A DNA stretch of 64,000 nucleotides from Candidatus Ozemobacteraceae bacterium (GTDB lineage Bacteria; Muiribacteriota; Ozemobacteria; Ozemobacterales; Ozemobacteraceae): positions 1 to 64,000 of the forward strand of contig DAOSOK010000033.1 in assembly GCA_035373905.1 (NCBI GenBank), written 5' to 3'. A model generated the notes under the pieces. The model worked only from the letters and a program-made list of their open reading frames with translations. It was not told where the DNA came from and ran no database searches. Shown here piece after piece: positions 24,966-33,001 of this stretch. Position numbers and translations under genes: made by a program. Positions within the stretch are counted from its first letter, which is position 1. Each line of letters starts with the position of its first letter.

Positions 24966-27481
24966 GCGGCCTTCCTCGACGAACCGTCGCCGAAAATGGC
25001 GGCGAGGGCTTTCTCGACGTCGGACAGCGTGAACGGTTTGCTCAGGGCATAGCAGAAGCCGTAGGCCGTATGATCGGCCATGACGGGGTCACTCGAATAT
25101 CCCGAGGCAACCATGATCCTGAGCCCGGGGTCGAGTTCGTGCAACTTCTCGGCCGTATCCAGCCCGCCCATGCCGCCCCTGATCGTCAGGTCGAGGATCG
25201 CGAGGCAGAACGGCGCCCCGCCGGCTACGGCTTTCCGGTATTCGATGACGGCTTCGTCCCCATTGGAGACGCAGACGCATTCGTATCCAAGGCGCCGCAG
25301 GATCCCCTCCATGACCGAGAGAATGGACGGTTCGTCATCCATGACCAGAATTTTTCCGCCGTCGCCGCATTGGACGGAAGAGGGCTCGGAGGTGTCCGCC
25401 TTTTGCGCGTCCGTTGCCGGCAGATACACCCGGAATGTCGCTCCGGCGCCCAGGGTCGATTCGACGGTGATATGGCCTCCGTGCTGCTCGACGATCGAGT
25501 AGACGGTCGACAGACCGAGACCGTGGCCCGTAGGCTTGGTCGTGAAAAACGGGTCGAACAGGTGCGGAAGGACGTCAGGCGCGATGCCGTTTCCTTCATC
25601 CGATACGCGGATTTCGACATACTTCCCCGGAGGAAGGCGATTGCTCCCGTTCGGGCGGGAATGTCCGTCGACCTTCATGCCGTCGCCCGACACGTCGATA
25701 TTGACCGCCGATAATCTGATGGTGCCGGTAGCCGACATCGACTGCCGGGCGTTGATGACCAGATTCTGGATTGCCTGGCCGAGTTGCCCCTCGTCGACTT
25801 CCAGGAGCCGCAGATCGTCGGAAATATCCAGGTGAAGCCTGATCGGACTGCCTGACATGACGAGCCGCGCCGAATCCTCGAGAAGATTGCGGATCGACTG
25901 GACCCGCTTCTGGGGAGTCCCGCCCCGGGCGAAGGTCAGGAGTTGCCGAGTCAGACCCCGTGCGGTGGCGATAGAGCTTTCCGCCTCGGCCAGATAGGTG
26001 GACGCCTTCTGTCCTTTGGGGATTTCCGCTTTCGCGAGCGAGACGTGTCCGAGAATACCGGTAAGGATATTATTGAAATCATGAGCGATGCCGCCGGCCA
26101 GAATGCCAAGCGACTCGAGTTTCTGATGCCGTTGGAGTTCTCGTTCCATCTCCTCCCGGACCGTGACGTCCTGAAAGACGATGATGATGCCGATCTGCAC
26201 GCCGCTGCCGTTCAGGATCGGCGCCTTCGTGCTGGCGATGCGACGCCTGGTTCCGTTACGATCGACCATGCCGGCCGCCTGACGCCCGGGGGAGGCGTCG
26301 GAGGTGATCGGCAGAATCTCGATGAGCGGCCGGCCGGCTGCTTCAGCCAGGCTCCACCCGGTCAGCTCCATGGCGATGCGGTTCATCATCGTCACGCGGC
26401 CGACGGTATCGGTGGTGATGACGCCTTCTCCGATGCTGGCGAGCGTGACGGCGAGACGCTCCTTCTCGTCTCTCAGGGCCTTTTCGATCTCGCGCTTGGC
26501 GGTAAGCTCGGCCTGGAGTTCGTCGGTCCGGAGGGCCACTTGGGCCTGCAGGGCGCGGTTCCAGACGAAAAAGGCGGTCAGGACGGCCGTCAGCAACATG
26601 GCCGCATATCCGAGAATCCGCCAGAAATACTCGCGCGAAACCCCCGCGCCGTCTTCGAGTCTGATCCATCTGCCGAAGATCTCCTGCCGCTCCTGATCCG
26701 TCAGGGAGGAAAGGCCCTTTTCCATGATCGTGAGCATGAGCGGCTCGTCGTTCCTGCAGGCGATGGCGAGTTGGTTCTTCTTGCCGGAGTCGCCGGCGAC
26801 GCGCAGGTTCACAATCCCGTGTTTTTCTATCAACCAGGCGGCGATGGCAACGTTGATGACCGTCGCATCTGCCCTGCCGAAGGAAACCGCATGAAGGCAG
26901 GAGAGATCGTCAGGATACGGAACCAGCCTCAGTTCGGGAAAGCCGGTTCGGAGATACTCATGGAGCGCATTTCCGCTGGTTATCGCGATGCTCATCTCCT
27001 TCATGAGGCCGAACTCGAGCACGCCCTGCTGATCGTGGCGGGTGATGATGACGTTGGGAATGTCGGCGAGCGGCCTCGTGAAGGAAAGATACGCCTGACG
27101 CCCTGGCGTGATCTGGGCCGCCGTGATGCCGTCGACCTCCCGGCGTTTCGCCTTCTGGAGTACCTCATCCCAGGTGGCGCATCTGACGATCTCGAATCGC
27201 GCCCCGAGGCGGGTTTCGATGAGTCGGAAACAGTCTGCGACGAATCCGCGATACCCACCCTGCTCGTCGAACCACTCGAGAGGGGGGAAGGCCGGGTCGG
27301 GGGCAAACCGGATGACACCGCTCCGGGCCTTCAGCCATGCCTGCTCTTCATCTGTGAGAAGGACGGTGCCGGATGCGAAGAACGACGAGCTCCCGACCTG
27401 CGCAGAAACGGGCGACGACAGGCCGAAAACGGTCGTCGAGAGGATGATCGCAATGCAGATGACGGTTCTCATGGCTCTCAT
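24962..27481 (-). CDS. Hybrid sensor histidine kinase with SBP_bac_3-type sensor
   Basis: 839-residue membrane kinase. A signal peptide (1-28) precedes a periplasmic domain of the solute-binding-protein family 3 type (about 50-273; VIRFAPDPAFPPLEWFDEQGGYRGF is its start), a family that binds polar amino acids in transporters. A TM helix lies near 280-307, a PAS domain at 337-437, the phosphoacceptor histidine near 465 in GGIAHDFNN, the HATPase domain at about 560-660 (NLVINARQSM, GNGIAPD, TGHGLGLST), and a receiver at 715-835 with the phospho-aspartate in AILDLTIRG near 762. There is no DNA-binding output domain. It is coupled to the malic enzyme and may sense glutamate for the pathway downstream. 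The start could also be ATG 27472. Confidence 0.9.
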   Translation of the reverse strand: MRAMRTVICIAIILSTTVFGLSSPVSAQVGSSSFFASGTVLLTDEEQAWLKARSGVIRFAPDPAFPPLEWFDEQGGYRGFVADCFRLIETRLGARFEIVRCATWDEVLQKAKRREVDGITAAQITPGRQAYLSFTRPLADIPNVIITRHDQQGVLEFGLMKEMSIAITSGNALHEYLRTGFPELRLVPYPDDLSCLHAVSFGRADATVINVAIAAWLIEKHGIVNLRVAGDSGKKNQLAIACRNDEPLMLTIMEKGLSSLTDQERQEIFGRWIRLEDGAGVSREYFWRILGYAAMLLTAVLTAFFVWNRALQAQVALRTDELQAELTAKREIEKALRDEKERLAVTLASIGEGVITTDTVGRVTMMNRIAMELTGWSLAEAAGRPLIEILPITSDASPGRQAAGMVDRNGTRRRIASTKAPILNGSGVQIGIIIVFQDVTVREEMERELQRHQKLESLGILAGGIAHDFNNILTGILGHVSLAKAEIPKGQKASTYLAEAESSIATARGLTRQLLTFARGGTPQKRVQSIRNLLEDSARLVMSGSPIRLHLDISDDLRLLEVDEGQLGQAIQNLVINARQSMSATGTIRLSAVNIDVSGDGMKVDGHSRPNGSNRLPPGKYVEIRVSDEGNGIAPDVLPHLFDPFFTTKPTGHGLGLSTVYSIVEQHGGHITVESTLGAGATFRVYLPATDAQKADTSEPSSVQCGDGGKILVMDDEPSILSVMEGILRRLGYECVCVSNGDEAVIEYRKAVAGGAPFCLAILDLTIRGGMGGLDTAEKLHELDPGLRIMVASGYSSDPVMADHTAYGFCYALSKPFTLSDVEKALAAIFGDGSSRKAA

Positions 27482-27711
27482 AGGTATGTTGGAGTGCGTT
27501 CTAAATCTATCACGCTGAATGAAAAACGATCAAACGTGTGGGATACGCTCCAGCATACGACAACCATGTCTATTATATCAAATTCAATAATTATGGCCGA
27601 TTTCACGTCGCCAGGAATCGGTGGACGGTTGGGAGACGAAACACCGAGTGGGTCAAGCGCCCGGCTGCCCGACACGCTTGCGGGTTTCATCCGGAACCGG
27701 ATGCAAGGAAA

Positions 27712-27739
27712 ACCGCCGCACCCTGTCTGGTGCGGCGGT
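27712..27739 (-). terminator. Rho-independent terminator after the C40/CHAP-like gene
   Basis: An 11-bp perfect stem (ACCGCCGCACC with GGTGCGGCGGT) around a 6-base loop; on the minus strand it is followed by TTTTCC. It lies 31 bases beyond the stop codon. The rest of 27482-27711 has no gene; a TA-rich tract at 27560-27600 may carry the promoter of the kinase gene or be another island. Confidence 0.8.
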
Positions 27740-27769
27740 CGATCCTTCTGACGCTTGAAGTGTCTTCGA

Positions 27770-28648
27770 TCAGGCCTTGCGGATGACACACTCGACGGAG
27801 CGATATTCGATGCCGCTCAACACCGGATGTCGTCTCGACGAGGAGTTATTCATCGCCATCAGCGAGTTGCCGTTGCGGGTGACGATGCCGATATGCTTGT
27901 GGCGGCCGCCCGGGGGAACGCCCCAAACCACGACGTCGCCTGGCTCGTAGGGCGGGGGCCGAACGATCCGCCAGTTGTTGGGAGCCGGCAGAGCCGTGAG
28001 TGCGCTTTTCACGCCGTCCACGTTGAGGATCCGGCCGATGCCGACGCCGGCATCCCGCAGGCACTGAGAGACGACGTCCGCACAGCCGAGATTGCCGTTT
28101 TCGGTACCGGGGGAATACCGGAACGAACCGGCCGTCGTATACCGGCTGGCATACGTTGCAGCCATGTCGCTGATCCGCTGCGAGACAGCGTTCTGCGTCG
28201 TCGGCGACGCAGAAAACTGGGATGAGACCTGTGTCGTCGGGCGTGCCCGTGATGTTCCCGTCGAGGTTGCGGGAGTTGTTCCCGTCGAGCCGGTCGTTTC
28301 ACGCGCGGGGGCCTGGCTGGTCTGGCCGCCGAACGCATCGAAAAACGCCTTGAACAAGTCGGCGAGGGTCGTGAAGAAATTGCTGATCGACTGGAGAATT
28401 TTGTCGAACCCCTCATCGAATCCGCTCGAAACGGACTGATTCGACTGGTCCGTCGAGGCTGACTGTGCGGCCGATTCGCTGGAATCAGCCGTCGTGACCG
28501 TCGAGGTCTGCTGGTTCGTTTGTTCGGTGCCCGTATTTGGCACGAACCCATCTGATTCTTCGATCGCGCGGGCGCTGATGCCCGCCGCAAAAACGAGGAA
28601 GAGAACGAGGAATGCCAGACTGCGTCGGATTCCATATCGGCTTTTCAT
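27770..28648 (-). CDS. Secreted NlpC/P60- or CHAP-type cysteine hydrolase
   Basis: 292 residues. A signal peptide (LAFLVLFLVFAAGISARA) is followed by a Ser/Thr/Gln-rich low-complexity spacer with a short amphipathic segment (DKILQSISNFFTTLADLFKAFFDAFGG), then a C-terminal cysteine-peptidase-like domain from about 165. The candidate nucleophile is in LGCADVVSQCLRDAG and the histidine in GGRHKHIGIVTRNG; a third polar residue follows in MAMNNSSS. The fold suits peptidoglycan endopeptidases or amidases of the cell wall. GGAGG precedes the ATG, and a terminator follows. The low-complexity spacer may span the periplasm or the wall. Confidence 0.75.
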   Translation of the reverse strand: MKSRYGIRRSLAFLVLFLVFAAGISARAIEESDGFVPNTGTEQTNQQTSTVTTADSSESAAQSASTDQSNQSVSSGFDEGFDKILQSISNFFTTLADLFKAFFDAFGGQTSQAPARETTGSTGTTPATSTGTSRARPTTQVSSQFSASPTTQNAVSQRISDMAATYASRYTTAGSFRYSPGTENGNLGCADVVSQCLRDAGVGIGRILNVDGVKSALTALPAPNNWRIVRPPPYEPGDVVVWGVPPGGRHKHIGIVTRNGNSLMAMNNSSSRRHPVLSGIEYRSVECVIRKA

Positions 28649-28732
28649 GTTGATTCCTCCGTTACGACGTGATCGAATACGGCTTCATTGTAACAAACGA
28701 AATGGTTCTGCGGAATGTTACATGAAAAAACG

Positions 28733-30082
28733 TCAATGAACCATGGGAGGGGGAGGAGCGGCGGTGGCATCCGACGGCTGCGGGTCGACTTCCAGGACGG
28801 CCGGTGCAATTTCCTGCATCAGGCCGAGTTTTCGGAACGCGGCGAAGCCGAGGCTGATGACGACCGAGACGACGGTGCCCAGCGCCATGCCCTTGAGTTC
28901 GATCGTGCCGAGCTTGATCGCGGCGCCGCTGACGCCGGTGATCAGGACGAGCGCGGTCAGGATGAGGTTGCGCGACTGGGTGTAATCGACGCGCTTTTCG
29001 ATCAGCATGCGGATGCCTGCGGCCGCGATGACGCCGAACAGCAGCAGGCAGACGCCGCCCATGACGGGGGTCGGGATGCTCCGGATCATCGCCGCGAGCT
29101 TGCCGCAGAACGAGATCAGCACCGCGATGACGGCCGCACCGCCGATGACCCAGACGCTGTAGACGCGCGTGATCGCCATGACGCCGATGTTCTCGCCGTA
29201 GGTCGTGTTCGGCGTCGCCCCTGCGATGCCGGACAGCACGTTCGAGATGCCGTCGCCGAGCAGGGAACGGTCGAGACCGGGGTCCTTCACCAGGTCACGG
29301 CCGACGATGTTGCCGGTGACGACCAGATGGCCGATGTGCTCGGCCAGCACGACGAGGAAGGCCGGCGCCATCACCATGATCGCGGTCGCGTTGAACACGG
29401 GGGTGTACAGGTGCGGCGGCTCGAACCAGGCGGCCTGGGAAATCGCCTGCAGATCGACGATGCCCATCGCCAGCGACACCGCGTAGCCCGCCACCGTGCC
29501 GATCAGGACCGGGATGACGGCCAGAAATCCACGCAGGAGAACCGACGAGAGGACGATCACGGCCAGCGTCGCGAGCGAGACCGTTATCGCCTGGCCGGCG
29601 GTAAACAGGCTGCCCTCGGCGATCGCGCCGCTCAGACCGGCCATTTGCGCCGCGACCGGGGCCAGTTCGAGGCCGATGACCGCGACGATGGCGCCCATCG
29701 CCGCCGGGGGAAACACGACGTCGATCCAGGCGATGCCGGCGACCCGGACGAGCTGGGAAACGGCGATGAAAAATATTCCAAATGCTATAAAGCCTCCCTG
29801 GGCCGCCGCGTAGCCGCCCAGCTGCGGATCGGCCATGATGGCGAAGGTCGGAGCGATGAAGGCGAAGCTCGAGCCGAGATACGCCGGAATGCGGCCGCGT
29901 GAGACGATGAGGTAGACGAGCGTCCCGATGCCGTTCATCAGCAGGGACGTCGCCGGGTTCACTTTGAACAGGAACGGGACGAGCACCGTGGCGCCGAACA
30001 TGGCGAACAGGTGCTGAAGGCTGAGGGGAAGGGTCTGGAGAAGCGGCAGCCGCTCCTCGACCTGGATGACGCGCTGGCTCAT
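28733..30082 (-). CDS. uraA: Uracil/xanthine permease (NCS2 family)
   Basis: Proton-coupled nucleobase transporter of about 449 residues with 14 predicted TM segments, closest by eye to UraA. N-terminal LPLLQTLPLSLQHLFAMFGATVLVPFLF is the family hallmark. The substrate-site glutamates are in LAEHIGHLV and NTTYGENIGVMAITRVYS. I start at ATG 30082; the open frame reaches 30172, but the extra 30 residues are hydrophilic and atypical. It lies 100 bp after the antiporter gene on the same strand; that gap has only weak inverted repeats (near 30112-30130), so cotranscription with the osmotic operon or a separate leader are both possible. Confidence 0.92.
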   Translation of the reverse strand: MSQRVIQVEERLPLLQTLPLSLQHLFAMFGATVLVPFLFKVNPATSLLMNGIGTLVYLIVSRGRIPAYLGSSFAFIAPTFAIMADPQLGGYAAAQGGFIAFGIFFIAVSQLVRVAGIAWIDVVFPPAAMGAIVAVIGLELAPVAAQMAGLSGAIAEGSLFTAGQAITVSLATLAVIVLSSVLLRGFLAVIPVLIGTVAGYAVSLAMGIVDLQAISQAAWFEPPHLYTPVFNATAIMVMAPAFLVVLAEHIGHLVVTGNIVGRDLVKDPGLDRSLLGDGISNVLSGIAGATPNTTYGENIGVMAITRVYSVWVIGGAAVIAVLISFCGKLAAMIRSIPTPVMGGVCLLLFGVIAAAGIRMLIEKRVDYTQSRNLILTALVLITGVSGAAIKLGTIELKGMALGTVVSVVISLGFAAFRKLGLMQEIAPAVLEVDPQPSDATAAPPPPMVH

Positions 30083-30182
30083 GGGTGTCGATGCCTCTCG
30101 TGATGGAGTCGGCGGCGGTTCCTGCCCGCCGCGAGGTGTCACGAGATTACCCCGTTCCGGCTTCAGGGGCAAGCCCTTGGAT

Positions 30183-31328
30183 CTATTCCCAGAGGGCGGC
30201 GGGGGGGCGGGTTTGGGAGCCGGCGGATAGCGTGTCTGCTTGCGTGCGGGCCATGAGCGAGGTGAAAAACGAGCTTGAAATGATCACGACGAGCATCGAG
30301 AGATATTCGGAGGCGTTGATGATGCCCGTTTCGAGCCCGAACGAGGCCGTGACGATACCGAAGCTGAGCTGGTAGTTGAACAGCACGGCGGCGCGTTTCG
30401 CTTCCGGGGCCGGCAGATACTTCCTCGCCGCGAGCCAGGTGCCGGCGATCTTCCCGCCGAACGAGGCCAGGCCCAGGACTGCCAGCGTCGGGGCGAGGCC
30501 GGTGTGGAGGTTGATCAGGCGCACTGACAGCCCCGCCTTGAAGAAAAAGATGGGGGCGACCAGGCCGAAAACGATCGACTGGAGCTTGAGCTGGAGCTCC
30601 CCGTGCTCGGCGAGCACGTCATTCAGCATCATGCCTGCCGAGAACGCCAGGATCGAAACGTGAACGCTGGCCTGCTTCGAGGCGATCACCAGGCTGAGCA
30701 GAAGAAGGAGCACGAAGCGCGTTTTCAGTTCGATCTCGTTGCCGGAATATCGGACGAACAGCCATCGGCAGAGGTGGGGCAGACGGGTGAGCCAGAGCAG
30801 GACCAGCGCAAGAACTCCGAGAGAAACGACCGTAACGCCCTCGAACAAGACGGCAAGCGAGATCATGCTGATCACGTCGACGATCATCGCTGCGCCGAGC
30901 AGCGTCTGGCCCCGTTCTTCTTTCAACAGTCCCTTCTGTTTGAGCTCGCCATACACCAGTGCGAGCGACGTCGTCGAAAGACCGATCCCCGTGAGGGCGG
31001 CTGCCTCGAGGGACATTCCGAGAAGAAGAGCGGAGGCTCCGCCGACGAGGATGGCCGGCGTGAAGAACGAGGTGAGGCCGATCGTCAGGCTCGAGCGCCA
31101 GTTGCGTCGAAGCATCGCAAGATCCGTCTCGAAGCCGGCGAAGAACATGATGCCCAGCAGGCCGAACGCCGCCGTATGCTCGAGCCAGTCGGAGCTGCGA
31201 AGTCCCGCGAACGTTCCGGCGACGACGCCGGCGAGGATCTCCATGACCGAGACCGAGATGCCCAGTTCGAGCGAGAGAATTCCGGAGGCGAGGATCAGGA
31301 AACCGACGAGAATTCCTTCGTTGCTCAT
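30183..31328 (-). CDS. CPA2-type cation:proton antiporter
   Basis: Integral membrane Na+ or K+/H+ exchanger of the Kef/NapA-like CPA2 family: 381 residues, about 12 hydrophobic segments, no C-terminal nucleotide-binding domain. The start overlaps the treS stop by four bases (ATGA), so the two are translationally coupled. Membrane motifs include GFETDLAMLRRNW early and GIGLSTTSLALV in the middle helices. Pairing with trehalose synthesis genes suggests a role in ion homeostasis under osmotic or drying stress. The exact ion and stoichiometry are unknown. Confidence 0.85.
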   Translation of the reverse strand: MSNEGILVGFLILASGILSLELGISVSVMEILAGVVAGTFAGLRSSDWLEHTAAFGLLGIMFFAGFETDLAMLRRNWRSSLTIGLTSFFTPAILVGGASALLLGMSLEAAALTGIGLSTTSLALVYGELKQKGLLKEERGQTLLGAAMIVDVISMISLAVLFEGVTVVSLGVLALVLLWLTRLPHLCRWLFVRYSGNEIELKTRFVLLLLLSLVIASKQASVHVSILAFSAGMMLNDVLAEHGELQLKLQSIVFGLVAPIFFFKAGLSVRLINLHTGLAPTLAVLGLASFGGKIAGTWLAARKYLPAPEAKRAAVLFNYQLSFGIVTASFGLETGIINASEYLSMLVVIISSSFFTSLMARTQADTLSAGSQTRPPAALWE

Positions 31329-32980
31329 CTGGGAACGGATGTGTCGGGCGGGAGCAGCTCGAACCAGAAGAACGTGTGCGGCCCGAGCGTCAGGAAGTAG
31401 GGCAGGGCGCCGATCTTCGGGAAGGTCACGTTGCCGAACGGTTCGCGCGGCGTCCAGCCGTCGAACTCGGCCAGTTGCATCTCGCACGGCTGGGCGAATC
31501 GCGATAGGTTCGCGACGATCAGCATCTTTTGCTGGCCCAGTTCACGCAGGAAGGTAAGGACCCGGGAATTCGAGTTCGGAAGCAGTCGAAGCGTTCCGCG
31601 GCCGAACAGCCTGTGCCTGGCGCGGATACGGATGAGACGCCGGAGCCAGTTGAGGAGCGACGTCGGAACGCGGTTCTGGGCCTCGACGTTCAGGTGATGG
31701 TAACTGTAAACCGGATCGACGATGACGGGCGCATACAGCCGCGCCGCGTCAGCCTGGGAGAACCCGGCATTGCGGTCCATCGTCCACTGCATCGGGGTGC
31801 GCACTCCGTTTCGGTCGCCAAGATAGATGTTGTCGCCCATGCCCAGTTCGTCGCCGTAGTAGATGACCGGAGAGCCGGGGAGGGACAGCAGGAGCCCGTA
31901 GAGAAGCTCCATCTGCCGCCTGCCGTTGTCGAGCAGGGGGGCGAGCCGGCGCCTGATACCGAGGTTGAGCCGCATGCGCGGGTCGGTGGCATATTCCTTG
32001 TACATATAGTCCCGCTCGGCGTCGGAGACCATTTCGAGCGTCAGTTCGTCGTGATTCCGGAGAAAGATTGCCCACTGGCACTGCTCCGGAAGCTGGGGAA
32101 GCTGCTGGAGAATCTCCTCGATCGGTTTTTTTTCCTCGCGCCGCAACCCCATGAACATGCGAGGCATCAGCGGAAAGTGGAATGCCATCTGGAACTCGTC
32201 GCTGCCGTTGCCGAAGTAGGGGACGAGGTCCTGCGGCCACTGGTTCGCCTCGGCGAGCAGAAGCCGGTTCGGCCACTGGGCGTCGACGAAGCGGCGCAGT
32301 TCCTTGCAGAACGCGTGCGTTTCGGGGAGATTTTCGCAGTTCGTGCCTTCTCGCTCGAACAGGTAGGGGACGGCGTCGACACGGAAACCGTCGAGGCCGA
32401 GGTGCATCCAGAAAGCGACGACGTCGAGCATCGCGTCGCGGACGGCGGGGTTGTCGTAGTTCAGGTCGGGCTGGTGGCTGAAGAACCGGTGCCAGTAATA
32501 CTGCTTTGCGACCGGGTCCCAAGTCCAGTTCGAAGTTTCAGTATCTTTGAATATAATACGAACATCTTTATAGATATCGGGCGTGTCGCTCCAGACATAC
32601 CAGTCGCGGTAGGGGGAAGCGCGATCCTGGCGCGCCTGGCGGAACCATGCGTGCTGGTCGGAGGTATGGTTCATGACCAGATCGGCCAGAACCCGCAGCC
32701 CCATCGAATGAGCCTCGTCGAGGAACCGGCGGAAATCGTCGAGCGTCCCGTACTCTCGGTGGACGGCCTTGAAATCGGCGATGTCATACCCGTCGTCGCG
32801 GAGCGGAGAAGGATAGAACGGCAGCAGCCAGATGCAGTCGACGCCGAGGTCCCGGATGTAGGGCAGCTTTGACGTCAGACCGGTGAAGTCGCCGATGCCG
32901 TCCCCGTTGCCGTCCGAAAATCCCCGGACGTGGAGTTCGTAGAAGATGGAATCCTTGTACCAGAGTGGTCCTTCGCTCAT
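31325..32980 (-). CDS. treS: Maltose alpha-D-glucosyltransferase (trehalose synthase)
   Basis: Cytoplasmic GH13 enzyme that interconverts maltose and trehalose. The 551-residue length and the N-terminus LWYKDSIFYELHVRGFSDGNGDGIGDF are classic for TreS without the fused maltokinase. Catalytic regions: VMNHTSDQH, GFRVDAVPYL (nucleophile), LLLAEANQWPQD (acid/base) and FLRNHDELTLEM (transition-state aspartate). It is the middle gene of otsAB-treS-antiporter, 21 bp after otsAB. An eight-base homopolymer A tract on the coding strand (32126-32133) is intact in frame. Two TA-rich islands occur at 31985-32010 and 32535-32580. Confidence 0.95.
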   Translation of the reverse strand: MSEGPLWYKDSIFYELHVRGFSDGNGDGIGDFTGLTSKLPYIRDLGVDCIWLLPFYPSPLRDDGYDIADFKAVHREYGTLDDFRRFLDEAHSMGLRVLADLVMNHTSDQHAWFRQARQDRASPYRDWYVWSDTPDIYKDVRIIFKDTETSNWTWDPVAKQYYWHRFFSHQPDLNYDNPAVRDAMLDVVAFWMHLGLDGFRVDAVPYLFEREGTNCENLPETHAFCKELRRFVDAQWPNRLLLAEANQWPQDLVPYFGNGSDEFQMAFHFPLMPRMFMGLRREEKKPIEEILQQLPQLPEQCQWAIFLRNHDELTLEMVSDAERDYMYKEYATDPRMRLNLGIRRRLAPLLDNGRRQMELLYGLLLSLPGSPVIYYGDELGMGDNIYLGDRNGVRTPMQWTMDRNAGFSQADAARLYAPVIVDPVYSYHHLNVEAQNRVPTSLLNWLRRLIRIRARHRLFGRGTLRLLPNSNSRVLTFLRELGQQKMLIVANLSRFAQPCEMQLAEFDGWTPREPFGNVTFPKIGALPYFLTLGPHTFFWFELLPPDTSVPR

Positions 32981-33001
32981 GATGCCGTTTCCCTTCTTGG
33001 A

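Noticed and set aside
23598..25052. Open frame antisense to malic enzyme and kinase
   Set aside because: Opposite two well-supported enzymes; no motif or ribosome site.
30083..30182. Riboswitch upstream of uraA
   Set aside because: Only weak inverted repeats (about 30112-30130); no purine, PRPP or uracil-type consensus seen.
32126..32133. Run of eight A (coding strand) in treS as a programmed frameshift
   Set aside because: The reading frame continues intact on both sides and TreS motifs follow in frame; no evidence of slippage.
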